The translations under genes were made by a program, and so were the position numbers. A DNA stretch of 64,000 bases from Streptomyces sp. NBC_00654 (GTDB lineage Bacteria > Actinomycetota > Actinomycetes > Streptomycetales > Streptomycetaceae): NCBI RefSeq assembly GCF_026341775.1, contig NZ_JAPEOB010000001.1, positions 3,224,001 to 3,288,000 of the forward strand, read 5' to 3'. This document shows positions 34,196-42,267 of this stretch, one piece after another; within the stretch, counting starts at the first letter, position 1; each line of letters opens with the position of its first letter. Below the pieces are notes generated by a model. That model was given only the letters and a program-made list of their open reading frames with translations. It made no database searches and had not been told where the DNA came from.

Positions 34196-35869
34196 GTGAC
34201 AACCCCCTTCCACCAAGAGCCCGGAGCTCCCTCCGGGCCGGTCCCGCCTCCCGAGTGCCCCGCTCGTGGGCTCGGGATCGGTCCCGGCGGGCTGCGCCGG
34301 CTCTACGGGCCCGAGGCGGAGAAGGACCCCGCGGGTCTGTACGACAGACTGCGTGCCGAGCACGGCGCGGTCGCTCCGGTCCTGCTGCACGGAGACGTAC
34401 CCGCCTGGCTCGTCCTCGGGCACAGCGAGAACCTGCACATGACCCGGACGCCCTCCCAGTTCTCCCGGGACTCCCGGCGCTGGCGGGCCCTGCAGGACGG
34501 CAGCGTAGCCGCGGACCACCCGCTGGCCCCGATCTTCACCTGGCAGCCGGTGTGTGTGTTCGCCGACGGCGCCACCCATGAGCGTCAGCGCGGCGCGGTC
34601 ACCGACAGCATGGAGCGCATCGACGCCCGCGGTGTGCGCCGCCATATCAACCGCTTCAGCAACCGCCTCGTCAACGACTTCTGCGAGAAGGGCTCCGCGG
34701 ACCTGGTCGGCCAGTTCGCCGAGCACCTGCCGATGATGGTGGTGTGCGCGATCTTCGGCATGCCCGAGGAGTACGACGACGCCCTGGTACAGGCTGCCCG
34801 GGACATGATCCGTGGCACCGAGACCGCCGTCGCGAGCAACGCCCATGTCGTGGCGGTGCTGACCCGGCTCGTCGAACAGCGCCGTGCGGAACCCGGACCC
34901 GACCTGGCCAGCTGGCTCCTCGAACACCCGGCCTCGCTGACGGACATCGAGGTCATCGAGCATCTGCGGCTGATCCTCATCGCCGCCTACGAGTCCACCG
35001 CCAACCTGATGGCCAATGTGCTGCGCATGGTCCTCACCGATCCCCGTTTCCGCGCCCGGCTCAGCGGCGGTCACATGACGGTGCCGGAGGCCGTGGAACA
35101 GACCCTGTGGGACGAGCCGCCCTTCACCGCGGTCTTCGGCCGCTGGGCGGTCGGCGACACCGAACTGGGCGGTCAGCAGATCAAGGCGGGCGACGGGCTG
35201 CTCGTCGGTATCGCCGCGGCCAACACCGACCCGAAGGTACGCCCGGACCTCGCCGCCGGCATGGAGGGCAACCGCGCGCACCTCGCGTTCAGCGGCGGAC
35301 CCCACGAGTGCCCCGGCCAGGACATCGGCCGCGCCATCGCCGATGTCGGGGTGGACGCCCTGCTGATGCGCCTGCCGGACCTGGAGCTCGGGGTCGACGA
35401 GAGCGAGCTGAGCTGGGTGGGCAACTTCATGTCACGGCACCTGGTGGAGCTCCCCGCGACCTTCGCACCCAGCCCCCGGCAGGCGATCGACTCCGATCCG
35501 CTGTCGATGATGGCCCGGTCCAGGCCGGCCGTCGACTGGGAGGTCTCCTCCCCGTCCCGGCCCGTCCCCCTGCCCACGTCCACCGAGGTGGGGACCCAGC
35601 CCGCCCACGCGCCGGGCACGGTCCCGCACCAGGAACTGCCTGAGGCGCTGCCGGAAGAACTGCCGGAGGTGCTGCCTGTGGAGCCGGCCGCGGTACCGGA
35701 AGCCGGTCCGCCGGCCGGCCCGCCGCCGGCCGTTCCTCAGTCGGCCGTTCCCCAGCCTGCCGCTCCGGCCGAGGAGCCCGCCGTCGCCCCGGTCATTCCG
35801 CAGCAGCGCGGGCCGGCGGCCCCCACCCGGCTGTGGCGGGCGGTGTCGCGCTGGTGGAACGGCGGCTGA
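34196..35869 (+). CDS. cvnE: Conservon cytochrome P450 CvnE, CYP157-like, lacking ExxR
   Basis: 557 residues; the P450 core is ~1-415. GTG at 34196 follows GGAG by five bases. The heme thiolate is Cys372 in FSGGPHECPGQD. In the K-helix the otherwise invariant ExxR is EQTLW (301-305), so the Arg is missing. This is the known hallmark of CYP157 family members in conservons. The I-helix reads AAYESTANL (263-271), also without the usual acid/Thr pair in strict form. A ~140-residue Pro/Glu/Val/Ala-rich tail (PEALPEELPEVLPVEPAAV...) follows and ends in a short basic Trp-containing helix (RLWRAVSRWWNGG) that could touch the membrane. Catalytic competence is uncertain. Confidence 0.9.
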   Translation: MTTPFHQEPGAPSGPVPPPECPARGLGIGPGGLRRLYGPEAEKDPAGLYDRLRAEHGAVAPVLLHGDVPAWLVLGHSENLHMTRTPSQFSRDSRRWRALQDGSVAADHPLAPIFTWQPVCVFADGATHERQRGAVTDSMERIDARGVRRHINRFSNRLVNDFCEKGSADLVGQFAEHLPMMVVCAIFGMPEEYDDALVQAARDMIRGTETAVASNAHVVAVLTRLVEQRRAEPGPDLASWLLEHPASLTDIEVIEHLRLILIAAYESTANLMANVLRMVLTDPRFRARLSGGHMTVPEAVEQTLWDEPPFTAVFGRWAVGDTELGGQQIKAGDGLLVGIAAANTDPKVRPDLAAGMEGNRAHLAFSGGPHECPGQDIGRAIADVGVDALLMRLPDLELGVDESELSWVGNFMSRHLVELPATFAPSPRQAIDSDPLSMMARSRPAVDWEVSSPSRPVPLPTSTEVGTQPAHAPGTVPHQELPEALPEELPEVLPVEPAAVPEAGPPAGPPPAVPQSAVPQPAAPAEEPAVAPVIPQQRGPAAPTRLWRAVSRWWNGG

Positions 35870-35967
35870 CCCGCCGTTGACGAACGCCGCCGGCCGGCCC
35901 CGGACTCCGTGCGGTCCGGTGCCGCCCGACGGCGGACAGGCGTGGGGACGTACGCGCGGGCGCCGGC

Positions 35968-37281
35968 TCAGCGCCGGTCGCACCGCAGGTCGTCGGGGTC
36001 GACGACACGGCTCATGGCGTCCATGCCCGCGTCGTTCGGGTGCAGATGGTCACCGCTGTCGAAGGCGGGCAGCATCCGGGAGGGCGCCGAGGGGTCCCGG
36101 GTCTCCGTGTCGAAGTCGGCGACCGCGTCGAAGGAGCCGCTGTCCCGGATGAACGCGTTCACCTCCTGCCGGACCCGCTCGCCGTCCGCGTTCCAGTCGC
36201 GCCATCCCTCGTACGGCATGACGGTCGCGCCGACGACGCACACCCCCGCCGCGTGCGAGCGTCCGATGATCTCCCGGTACCCGGCGATCAGCTGCTCGGC
36301 GGTGGGGGCCGGGACGGACTTGATGTCGTTGACCCCCTCCAGCAGGATCACCGTCTCCAGCCCGCGCTGTGACAGGACATCGCGGTCGAGCCTCTTCAGC
36401 GCACTCTGCCCGGCGCCGTCGCTGAGCACCCTGTTGCCCGAGATGCCCTCGTTGGCGACGCCCTTGATCCGGGTGGTCCGGTCGGCGGCGAGCCGCCCCG
36501 CCAGCAGGTCGGGCCAGCGGCGGTTGGTGTTCTGCGTCGAACTGGCCCCGTCCGTGATCGAGTCCCCGAACGCGGCCACCGCGCCCGTGCCGTGGCGGGC
36601 TCCCACCACCACGGCGTCGAGATAGAACCACGACGGGATCCGCTGGGTGAACGGGGCGGCGGACTCCTGCGCGGTGTGATCACCGGCGGGCGCCACAAAA
36701 GAGGTCTGGAGCGCCATCCGGTGACCGGAGGCGGTCGCTCCGGCGCTCTGTACGTAGATGCTGACCGCGAGGTCCGACTGCGGCGGGACGGTACCGGGCA
36801 GCGCGTCGCTGTACACGGAACCTCCCGCCGGTACGGTGACGGACGGTGAACCCCCGAAGGAGAGCGCGCGGTTGGTGCCCGGCACCACCGCCGCGTCGGT
36901 GGCCCGCCGGCCGGCGTACGCACGGCCGAAGGTCACCGGCTGATCGCCGAAGGCGTTGGAGAGACGGATCCGCAGGCCCTTGCCGCCGGCGCTCGTGCGG
37001 ACGACGAGACGGTAGGTCCGGTCCTGGGTGGGGGTGACCTGACGGTCGGCGCTCGCGGCCCAGGTGACCACCTGCGAAGTGGCACGAGGGGCACCGGCGG
37101 CAACGCCGCTCGCGCCGTTTCCGGCGGTGCCGGCCGCTTCGGCGGTGCCGGCCGAGGACACCGCGGCCGTGGTCAGTACGGCCGTGGTCAGTACGGCGGC
37201 CAGGGCGACGGCCGCGCCGAGTGCGGTGAGCGGCACGCGCCGTCGGCATCGGGGTCCGCTCAGTGGTCCGGTGATGTTCAT
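35968..37281 (-). CDS. Secreted SGNH/GDSL-family hydrolase
   Basis: 437 residues. The signal peptide covers residues ~1-50 (RCRRRVPLTALGAAVALAAVLTTAVLTTAAVSSAGTAEA). A beta-rich N-terminal domain (RLVVRTSAGGKGLRIRLSNAFGDQPVTF) precedes the SGNH domain. The nucleophile is Ser241 in GDSITDG, block II is at ANEGISGNR, block III at GVND (316-319), and block V is D411/H414 in DHLHPND. This is the layout of Streptomyces extracellular esterases such as those removing acyl groups from polysaccharides or lipids. ATG at 37281. Divergent from the GH4 gene across 256 bp. Confidence 0.9.
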   Translation of the reverse strand: MNITGPLSGPRCRRRVPLTALGAAVALAAVLTTAVLTTAAVSSAGTAEAAGTAGNGASGVAAGAPRATSQVVTWAASADRQVTPTQDRTYRLVVRTSAGGKGLRIRLSNAFGDQPVTFGRAYAGRRATDAAVVPGTNRALSFGGSPSVTVPAGGSVYSDALPGTVPPQSDLAVSIYVQSAGATASGHRMALQTSFVAPAGDHTAQESAAPFTQRIPSWFYLDAVVVGARHGTGAVAAFGDSITDGASSTQNTNRRWPDLLAGRLAADRTTRIKGVANEGISGNRVLSDGAGQSALKRLDRDVLSQRGLETVILLEGVNDIKSVPAPTAEQLIAGYREIIGRSHAAGVCVVGATVMPYEGWRDWNADGERVRQEVNAFIRDSGSFDAVADFDTETRDPSAPSRMLPAFDSGDHLHPNDAGMDAMSRVVDPDDLRCDRR

Positions 37282-37537
37282 GGGTGCTGGTTCCTCCCCT
37301 TGCGATGCGGGGCGCGTCCCGCCCCGGGAGCAAATTCCTCATGGACATGTCAGGCGCGTGCCGAAGGCATTGACCCTCCCGGTGGCAAGCGCTGTCTACG
37401 CGAGGGCGTCGAATGGCCCGCGCACGCCCATGATTCGGCCGAACCCTGTCGGCTGCGGCCCCACGACGCGCGGGAGTCACCACGGCAGCGGCCGGACACC
37501 GCGGTGCCGGGCCGTCACCCCCGTACCATCGAGCAGC

Positions 37538-38884
37538 GTGAAGCTGACAATTCTTGGCGGTGGCGGATTCCGGGTGCCCCTCGTGTACGGGGCCCTGCTC
37601 GGCGATCACGCCGAAGGCCGTGTGTCCCATGTGACCCTGTACGACACGGACGCCGACCGGCTCGCGGCCGTCGCCCGCGTCCTGGAGGAACAGTCCGGCG
37701 GTGTCCCGGACGCCCCCGCCGTCCTCGCCACCACCGACCTCGACGAAGCGCTGCGCGCGGCCGACTTCGTCTTCTCGGCGATCCGCGTCGGCGGACTCGA
37801 AGGGCGCGCGGCGGACGAACGGGTGGCCCTGGACGAAGGCGTGCTCGGCCAGGAGACCGTAGGAGCGGGCGGCATCGCGTACGGGCTGCGCACCGTCCCC
37901 GTGGCCGACGGCCTCGCCCGGCGCATCGCCCGCCTCGCCCCGGACGCCTGGGTCATCAACTTCACCAACCCGGCGGGACTGGTCACCGAGGCGATGTCCC
38001 GGCACCTGGGGGACCGGGTCATCGGAATCTGCGACTCCCCGGTCGGGCTGGGACGGCGGATCGCCCGGGTGCTCGGCGCCGACCCGGACCGGGCCTGGAT
38101 CGACTACGCGGGACTCAACCACCTCGGCTGGGTCCGCGGACTGTACGTCGACGGCCGTGACGAACTGCCGCGGCTGCTGGCCGATCCTGCCCTGCTCGGT
38201 TCCTTCGAGGAGGGCAGACTCTTCGGGACCGATCTGCTGCGGTCACTGGGTTCCGTCCCCAACGAGTACCTGCACTACTACTACTTCAACCGTGAGGCGG
38301 TGCACGCGTACCAGAAGGCCGAACAGACCCGGGGCGCCTTCCTGCGCGAGCAGCAGCTGGGCTTCTACGCCCGGATGAAGGAGCCGGGCGCCCCGGCCCG
38401 GGCCACCTGGGACCGCACGCGCGCGGAACGCGAAGCCACCTATATGTCGGAGAACCGGGAGGTGGCGGGGGCCGGCGAGCGCGAGGAGAGCGACCTGGAG
38501 TCCGGCGGGTACGAGCAGGTCGCGCTCGCCCTGATGCGGGCCATCGCCCGCAACGAGCGGACCTCACTGATCCTCAACGTCCGCAACCGCACCACCCTGT
38601 CGGCCCTCGACACGGACGCCGTCGTCGAGGTGCCCTGCCTCGTCGACGCGAACGGTGCCCATCCGGTCGCCGTCGCGCCTCTCCCGTACCACGCGACGGG
38701 CCTCGTCACCGCCGTCAAGGCCGTCGAACGGACGGTGCTGGACGCCGCCGCGAGCGGTTCACGCGCCACGGCGGTGCAGGCCTTCGCCCTGCACCCGCTG
38801 GTCGACTCCGTCGCGGTGGCCCGTCGGCTGGTCGAGGGATACACCCGTGCCCACCCGGGCCTCGCCTACCTCGACAAGCCATGA
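37538..38884 (+). CDS. GH4-family 6-phospho-glycosidase (NAD/Mn dependent)
   Basis: 448 residues. The GTG at 37538 starts the canonical N-terminus VKLTILGGGGFRVPLV with the NAD-binding GGGGFR (7-12). Cys165 (GICDSPVG) and His195 (GLNHLGW) are the metal ligands; FTNPAG and GQETVGAGGIAYGLRT are further GH4 signatures. The closest pattern is 6-phospho-beta-glucosidase, acting on phosphorylated disaccharides through a redox mechanism. No PTS or sugar-transport gene is adjacent. There is no Shine-Dalgarno; TACCAT lies nine bases before the start, so the mRNA may be almost leaderless. Ends 24 bp before the convergent SWIM gene. Confidence 0.9.
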   Translation: MKLTILGGGGFRVPLVYGALLGDHAEGRVSHVTLYDTDADRLAAVARVLEEQSGGVPDAPAVLATTDLDEALRAADFVFSAIRVGGLEGRAADERVALDEGVLGQETVGAGGIAYGLRTVPVADGLARRIARLAPDAWVINFTNPAGLVTEAMSRHLGDRVIGICDSPVGLGRRIARVLGADPDRAWIDYAGLNHLGWVRGLYVDGRDELPRLLADPALLGSFEEGRLFGTDLLRSLGSVPNEYLHYYYFNREAVHAYQKAEQTRGAFLREQQLGFYARMKEPGAPARATWDRTRAEREATYMSENREVAGAGEREESDLESGGYEQVALALMRAIARNERTSLILNVRNRTTLSALDTDAVVEVPCLVDANGAHPVAVAPLPYHATGLVTAVKAVERTVLDAAASGSRATAVQAFALHPLVDSVAVARRLVEGYTRAHPGLAYLDKP

Positions 38885-38908
38885 CCGGTCTCTGCCGGGG
38901 CAGGGGCG

Positions 38909-41086
38909 TCAGGGGGTTTCGGCGGCCCGGAGTTCGCTGCTGACCAGGAGATGGAGCTGGGCCTCCAGCCAGGCGGCGGACCTGGCATCCTCGTCGGAGC
39001 GCTCGGCGTCGCCGGTGCCGGTGCCGGCACCGGTGTTGAGGAAGGCGCGGAGCAGCTCCGCGGACCGGGACAGTCCGGTCCCGGCCAGCGCGGTGGCCGC
39101 CTCGTCGATCCGGGCGCGGGCCGGTTCCGGCAGATGGCGCAGACCACTGTGGGCCACCGCCGCCAGGGCGGCGAGTGCCTCCTCCAGCGCCGACGTCAGC
39201 GGATCGGACGCCTGCCGCTCCACCGCGGCCAGCGCCGTGGAGCCGTCGCCCGGAGCCAGGTCCGGCACGACGACCCCGGCCGGGGTCTGTACCGCGATCG
39301 GGTCGATCCGGATGCCGCCGCCCGTACGGTGCACGGCGCCGCTGATCCTGGTGGCACCGCCCGCCAGCGCGTCGGCCAGGGCGTCCAGCGAACCGGGACA
39401 CTCCGGCCGGTAGCCGGAACACACCAGGGCCCGCGTGCCCGCGGTGTCCCGGACGACCGCTTCCAGCCGCTGCTCGGCAGGGTCGTAGCCGACGCTCTCC
39501 ACATCCGACAGTGCGATGACCCGCACGGTCTCCGCCTCGATGCGCGGCCGGACCAGCCGGGGCGGTCTGCCGTCCCAGGCCGCGGTCAGGGCCGCCAGAT
39601 CCCGTACGAGCAGGGGCTCCGCGAGATCCGCCCAGGAGGCACCGACCGGCGTGATACTGGTCGCGCCCAGCCGGCCCCGGGAGACCGTCAGGGCACGGCT
39701 CGCCGTGCGCCGCACGCTTTCGCTGATCAGGTTGCCGGTGGCCAGCGCGGCCAGCGTCGAACCGAGGACCCGCCGGGTGGCGAGCCGGTGCCCGGTGGTC
39801 CGCTGCCCCTCGGCCGCGGCCCACTCCTTGCGGAGGACGAGCACGGTGGCGGCGCCCGGGTGCGCGAAGTACACCTCGGCGACGGTGCCGTTCCCGGCGG
39901 TGCGTATCCGGCAGCCGAGAGAGGTGAGTGCGACCCGGCGCAGCGGGGTGTCACCCGCTTCCCGGGTGCCGAGAACGCCGGGAAGCGCCGCCGCCCGGCG
40001 TCGGGCATGGATCTCGGTGAGCAGCTCGGCGACCCGTTCGGGGCGGTAGTGGGCGCCGCGGGCGGCGTACGCCGAGAGCTGCTCGGTCAGTTCGGCGACG
40101 GCACCGGCCGGCCAGTGCAGAGAGGCCGAGGACAGCGCCTCGCCCGCGCGGGCCAGTGCGCCCCCGAGGACCGGGCTCGCATGCGCGGTGCCCGACAGGA
40201 GCAGCTCGTCGGCGAGACCGGCCGCCATGTCCAGCTGCGGCCGGGCCGTGGCGTGGGCCGTGGCGCCGCCGCCCACCTGGAGGATGGACTCCCCGGTCCG
40301 GTCCGCCTCGCGGAACGCCCAGACGGCGAGGGCCACCACCTCGCCCTTCAGTACGGTGGCCGCGTCCGTCAGCGCGTACGCGATCTCGCCGGGGACCGGG
40401 AAGCGCACGGTGCAGGTGGGGAGTTCGACCCAGGGTTCGGGGCGGTCCGCTGTGGGGCGGTGCACGCGGGCGGCGTACCCGCGCTCGAAGGCGCGGCGGG
40501 CGGAACCGAGCGCACGCGCACCGAAGGCGGCCGTCAGCGTCCCGTCGTCCGCGGAACCGGGAGACCAGTGCGTCGCGGGGCCGGAGCCGGGTTCCACGGA
40601 CCGGTCCGCCCCCGCGCCTGTTCCCGGGGCCGTTCCCGCGTCCGTTGTCGAGCGCGTTCCCGCGTCCGGTTCCGCGCCGGTCCCTGTCTCCGGTGACGAG
40701 GCCGGGGGGCGTTCGGGCGACGGCGTGGCCGCGCGCTGGTAGGCCAGTACCAGGATGATGAGGTGCCGGCACACACCCGGGGCCGCACAACTGCAGGCAC
40801 CGTTGTCCAGGCCCGCGCCGTGCGGCAGCGCCGTGGCCGTCCCGTCCTCGAAGCGGGCGCGCACGGTGGCATCCGGATCGGTGGTGACGGCGGGGACCGC
40901 GCCCGCGTCCAGCTCCTTCGTGGCGCGCTTGACCAGACCTCGGTTGGCGAGGGCGGCGAGCGTGTCCGGGGTGAGGGCCAGCAGGTCCCGGCGGGCGGCG
41001 GAGTCCACCGCGGCCGTCCCTGCGCCCGCGCCCGTGCCCGTGCCGGTGCCTGTGTTCGGGTTTGTGCCCGTGGCCGTGCCGGTCAT
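38909..41086 (-). CDS. SWIM zinc-finger protein of the WGR-MoxR-VWA cassette (YehQ-like)
   Basis: 725 residues, ATG at 41086 overlapping the VWA stop (ATGA). N-terminal Thr/Gly repeat region (2-25). The SWIM zinc motif is CxC...CxH: Cys98, Cys100, Cys106, His108 (ACSCAAPGVCRHLIILVLAY). A second low-complexity stretch follows at ~118-165 (PETGTGAEPDAGT). The long C-terminal part is helical and rich in Leu/Ala/Arg with no recognised catalytic site. SWIM fingers bind DNA or proteins. Last gene of the operon. In E. coli the equivalent gene content is yehI (WGR/DUF4132), yehL (ATPase), yehM, yehP (VWA), yehQ (SWIM); the correspondence is by domain, not by alignment. Confidence 0.85.
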   Translation of the reverse strand: MTGTATGTNPNTGTGTGTGAGAGTAAVDSAARRDLLALTPDTLAALANRGLVKRATKELDAGAVPAVTTDPDATVRARFEDGTATALPHGAGLDNGACSCAAPGVCRHLIILVLAYQRAATPSPERPPASSPETGTGAEPDAGTRSTTDAGTAPGTGAGADRSVEPGSGPATHWSPGSADDGTLTAAFGARALGSARRAFERGYAARVHRPTADRPEPWVELPTCTVRFPVPGEIAYALTDAATVLKGEVVALAVWAFREADRTGESILQVGGGATAHATARPQLDMAAGLADELLLSGTAHASPVLGGALARAGEALSSASLHWPAGAVAELTEQLSAYAARGAHYRPERVAELLTEIHARRRAAALPGVLGTREAGDTPLRRVALTSLGCRIRTAGNGTVAEVYFAHPGAATVLVLRKEWAAAEGQRTTGHRLATRRVLGSTLAALATGNLISESVRRTASRALTVSRGRLGATSITPVGASWADLAEPLLVRDLAALTAAWDGRPPRLVRPRIEAETVRVIALSDVESVGYDPAEQRLEAVVRDTAGTRALVCSGYRPECPGSLDALADALAGGATRISGAVHRTGGGIRIDPIAVQTPAGVVVPDLAPGDGSTALAAVERQASDPLTSALEEALAALAAVAHSGLRHLPEPARARIDEAATALAGTGLSRSAELLRAFLNTGAGTGTGDAERSDEDARSAAWLEAQLHLLVSSELRAAETP

Positions 41087-42267
41087 CGGCCCAGCCTCTC
41101 GGCGACGAACTCGGCCAGCCGGGCCGGTGTCATGGCGCCGATGTGCGCCCCGGCCCCGGCCAGCCGCCCCGCCAGCTCACGGTCGTAGTCGGGGTTCGCA
41201 TCCTCGTCCAGCGCGGCGAGCCCCAGCACGGTGGTGCCCTGTTCGGTGAGGGCACGCACCGAGCGAACCAGCCGGACGGGGTCGCCCCCCTCGTAGAAGT
41301 CGGTGATCAGGGCGACGATCGTCCGGCGCGGATTCTCCACCAGGCCTGCCCCGTACGCCATGGCGCGCGCGATGTCCGTCCCCCCGCCGAGCTGCACCCG
41401 CATCAGCAGCTCCACCGGATCGGTCACATCGGAGGTCAGGTCGACGACATTGCTGTCGAAGGCCACCAGATGGGTCTTGAGCCCGGGGAGCTCCCACAGA
41501 CAGGCGGCCGTCACCGCGGAGTGGATCACTGAACCCGCCATCGAGCCGGACTGGTCCACCAGCAGGATCAGCTGCCACTGGGTCAGATGCCGCTGGGTAC
41601 GGGAGTGGAAGTGGGCGCGGTCGATGAGAATGCGCCGCTCCTCGGGCCGATAGTGGGCGAGGTTGGCCCGCACCGTCCGCCGGAAGTCGAAGTCCCTCGC
41701 CAGCGGCACCCGGCTCGGCCTGCGGGAGCGGGTGCCGTGGAAGGCGCGGCGGATCTCCGGTCGCAGCCGGGCGAGGAGCTGTGTGACGACCGCGGCGACG
41801 ATGCGCCGCGCGAGCGTCAGGACCTGTGGGTTCATCAGGTGTTTCGTGCGCAGCACGGCGCGCAGCAGGGTGGGGCTCGGCTCCACCCGCTCCAGCACCG
41901 TGGGGTCCGTGACGATCTCCTGGATGCCGTAGCGCTCCACGGCGTCGCGTTCCAGACGCTCGATGGTGTCCTTCGGGAAGAGCCGGTGGATGTCCTCCAG
42001 CCAGTCGATCGCGGTCACGGCGGAGGGGCCGTCACCTCCGGTGCGCCGCGCGGAACCGGAACGCCGGACACCACGCCGTTCGAGATCGGGGTCCCGGCCG
42101 TAGAGCCAGTCGAGCGCGGCGTCCTGCGCGGCGGCCCCCCGGCCCAGCGGCCCGGTACGGGCCTCGGCCGGGGACCCCAGCACCAGCCGCCAGCGCTCAA
42201 GTCCCGCGTCGGGGGCGGCCTCCGGAGCCATGGGCCCGGGTACGGCCAGGGGTTCGGGTGAGGTCAT
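41083..42267 (-). CDS. VWA-domain (CoxE-like) protein of the cassette (YehP-like)
   Basis: 394 residues, ATG at 42267 overlapping the upstream stop. The N-terminal ~220 residues are helical and basic (DWLYGRDPDLERRG, IHRLFPKDTIERLERDAVERYGI). The C-terminal VWA domain has a complete MIDAS: DQSGSMAGS (238-246), with LGGGTDIARAMA and LITDFYEGGD giving the later Thr and Asp. The layout matches VWA proteins that pair with MoxR AAA ATPases, where the VWA domain presents a metal-dependent target or cofactor site to the ATPase. Cytoplasmic, no signal. It lies between DUF5682 and SWIM genes with four-base overlaps on both sides. Confidence 0.9.
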   Translation of the reverse strand: MTSPEPLAVPGPMAPEAAPDAGLERWRLVLGSPAEARTGPLGRGAAAQDAALDWLYGRDPDLERRGVRRSGSARRTGGDGPSAVTAIDWLEDIHRLFPKDTIERLERDAVERYGIQEIVTDPTVLERVEPSPTLLRAVLRTKHLMNPQVLTLARRIVAAVVTQLLARLRPEIRRAFHGTRSRRPSRVPLARDFDFRRTVRANLAHYRPEERRILIDRAHFHSRTQRHLTQWQLILLVDQSGSMAGSVIHSAVTAACLWELPGLKTHLVAFDSNVVDLTSDVTDPVELLMRVQLGGGTDIARAMAYGAGLVENPRRTIVALITDFYEGGDPVRLVRSVRALTEQGTTVLGLAALDEDANPDYDRELAGRLAGAGAHIGAMTPARLAEFVAERLGR

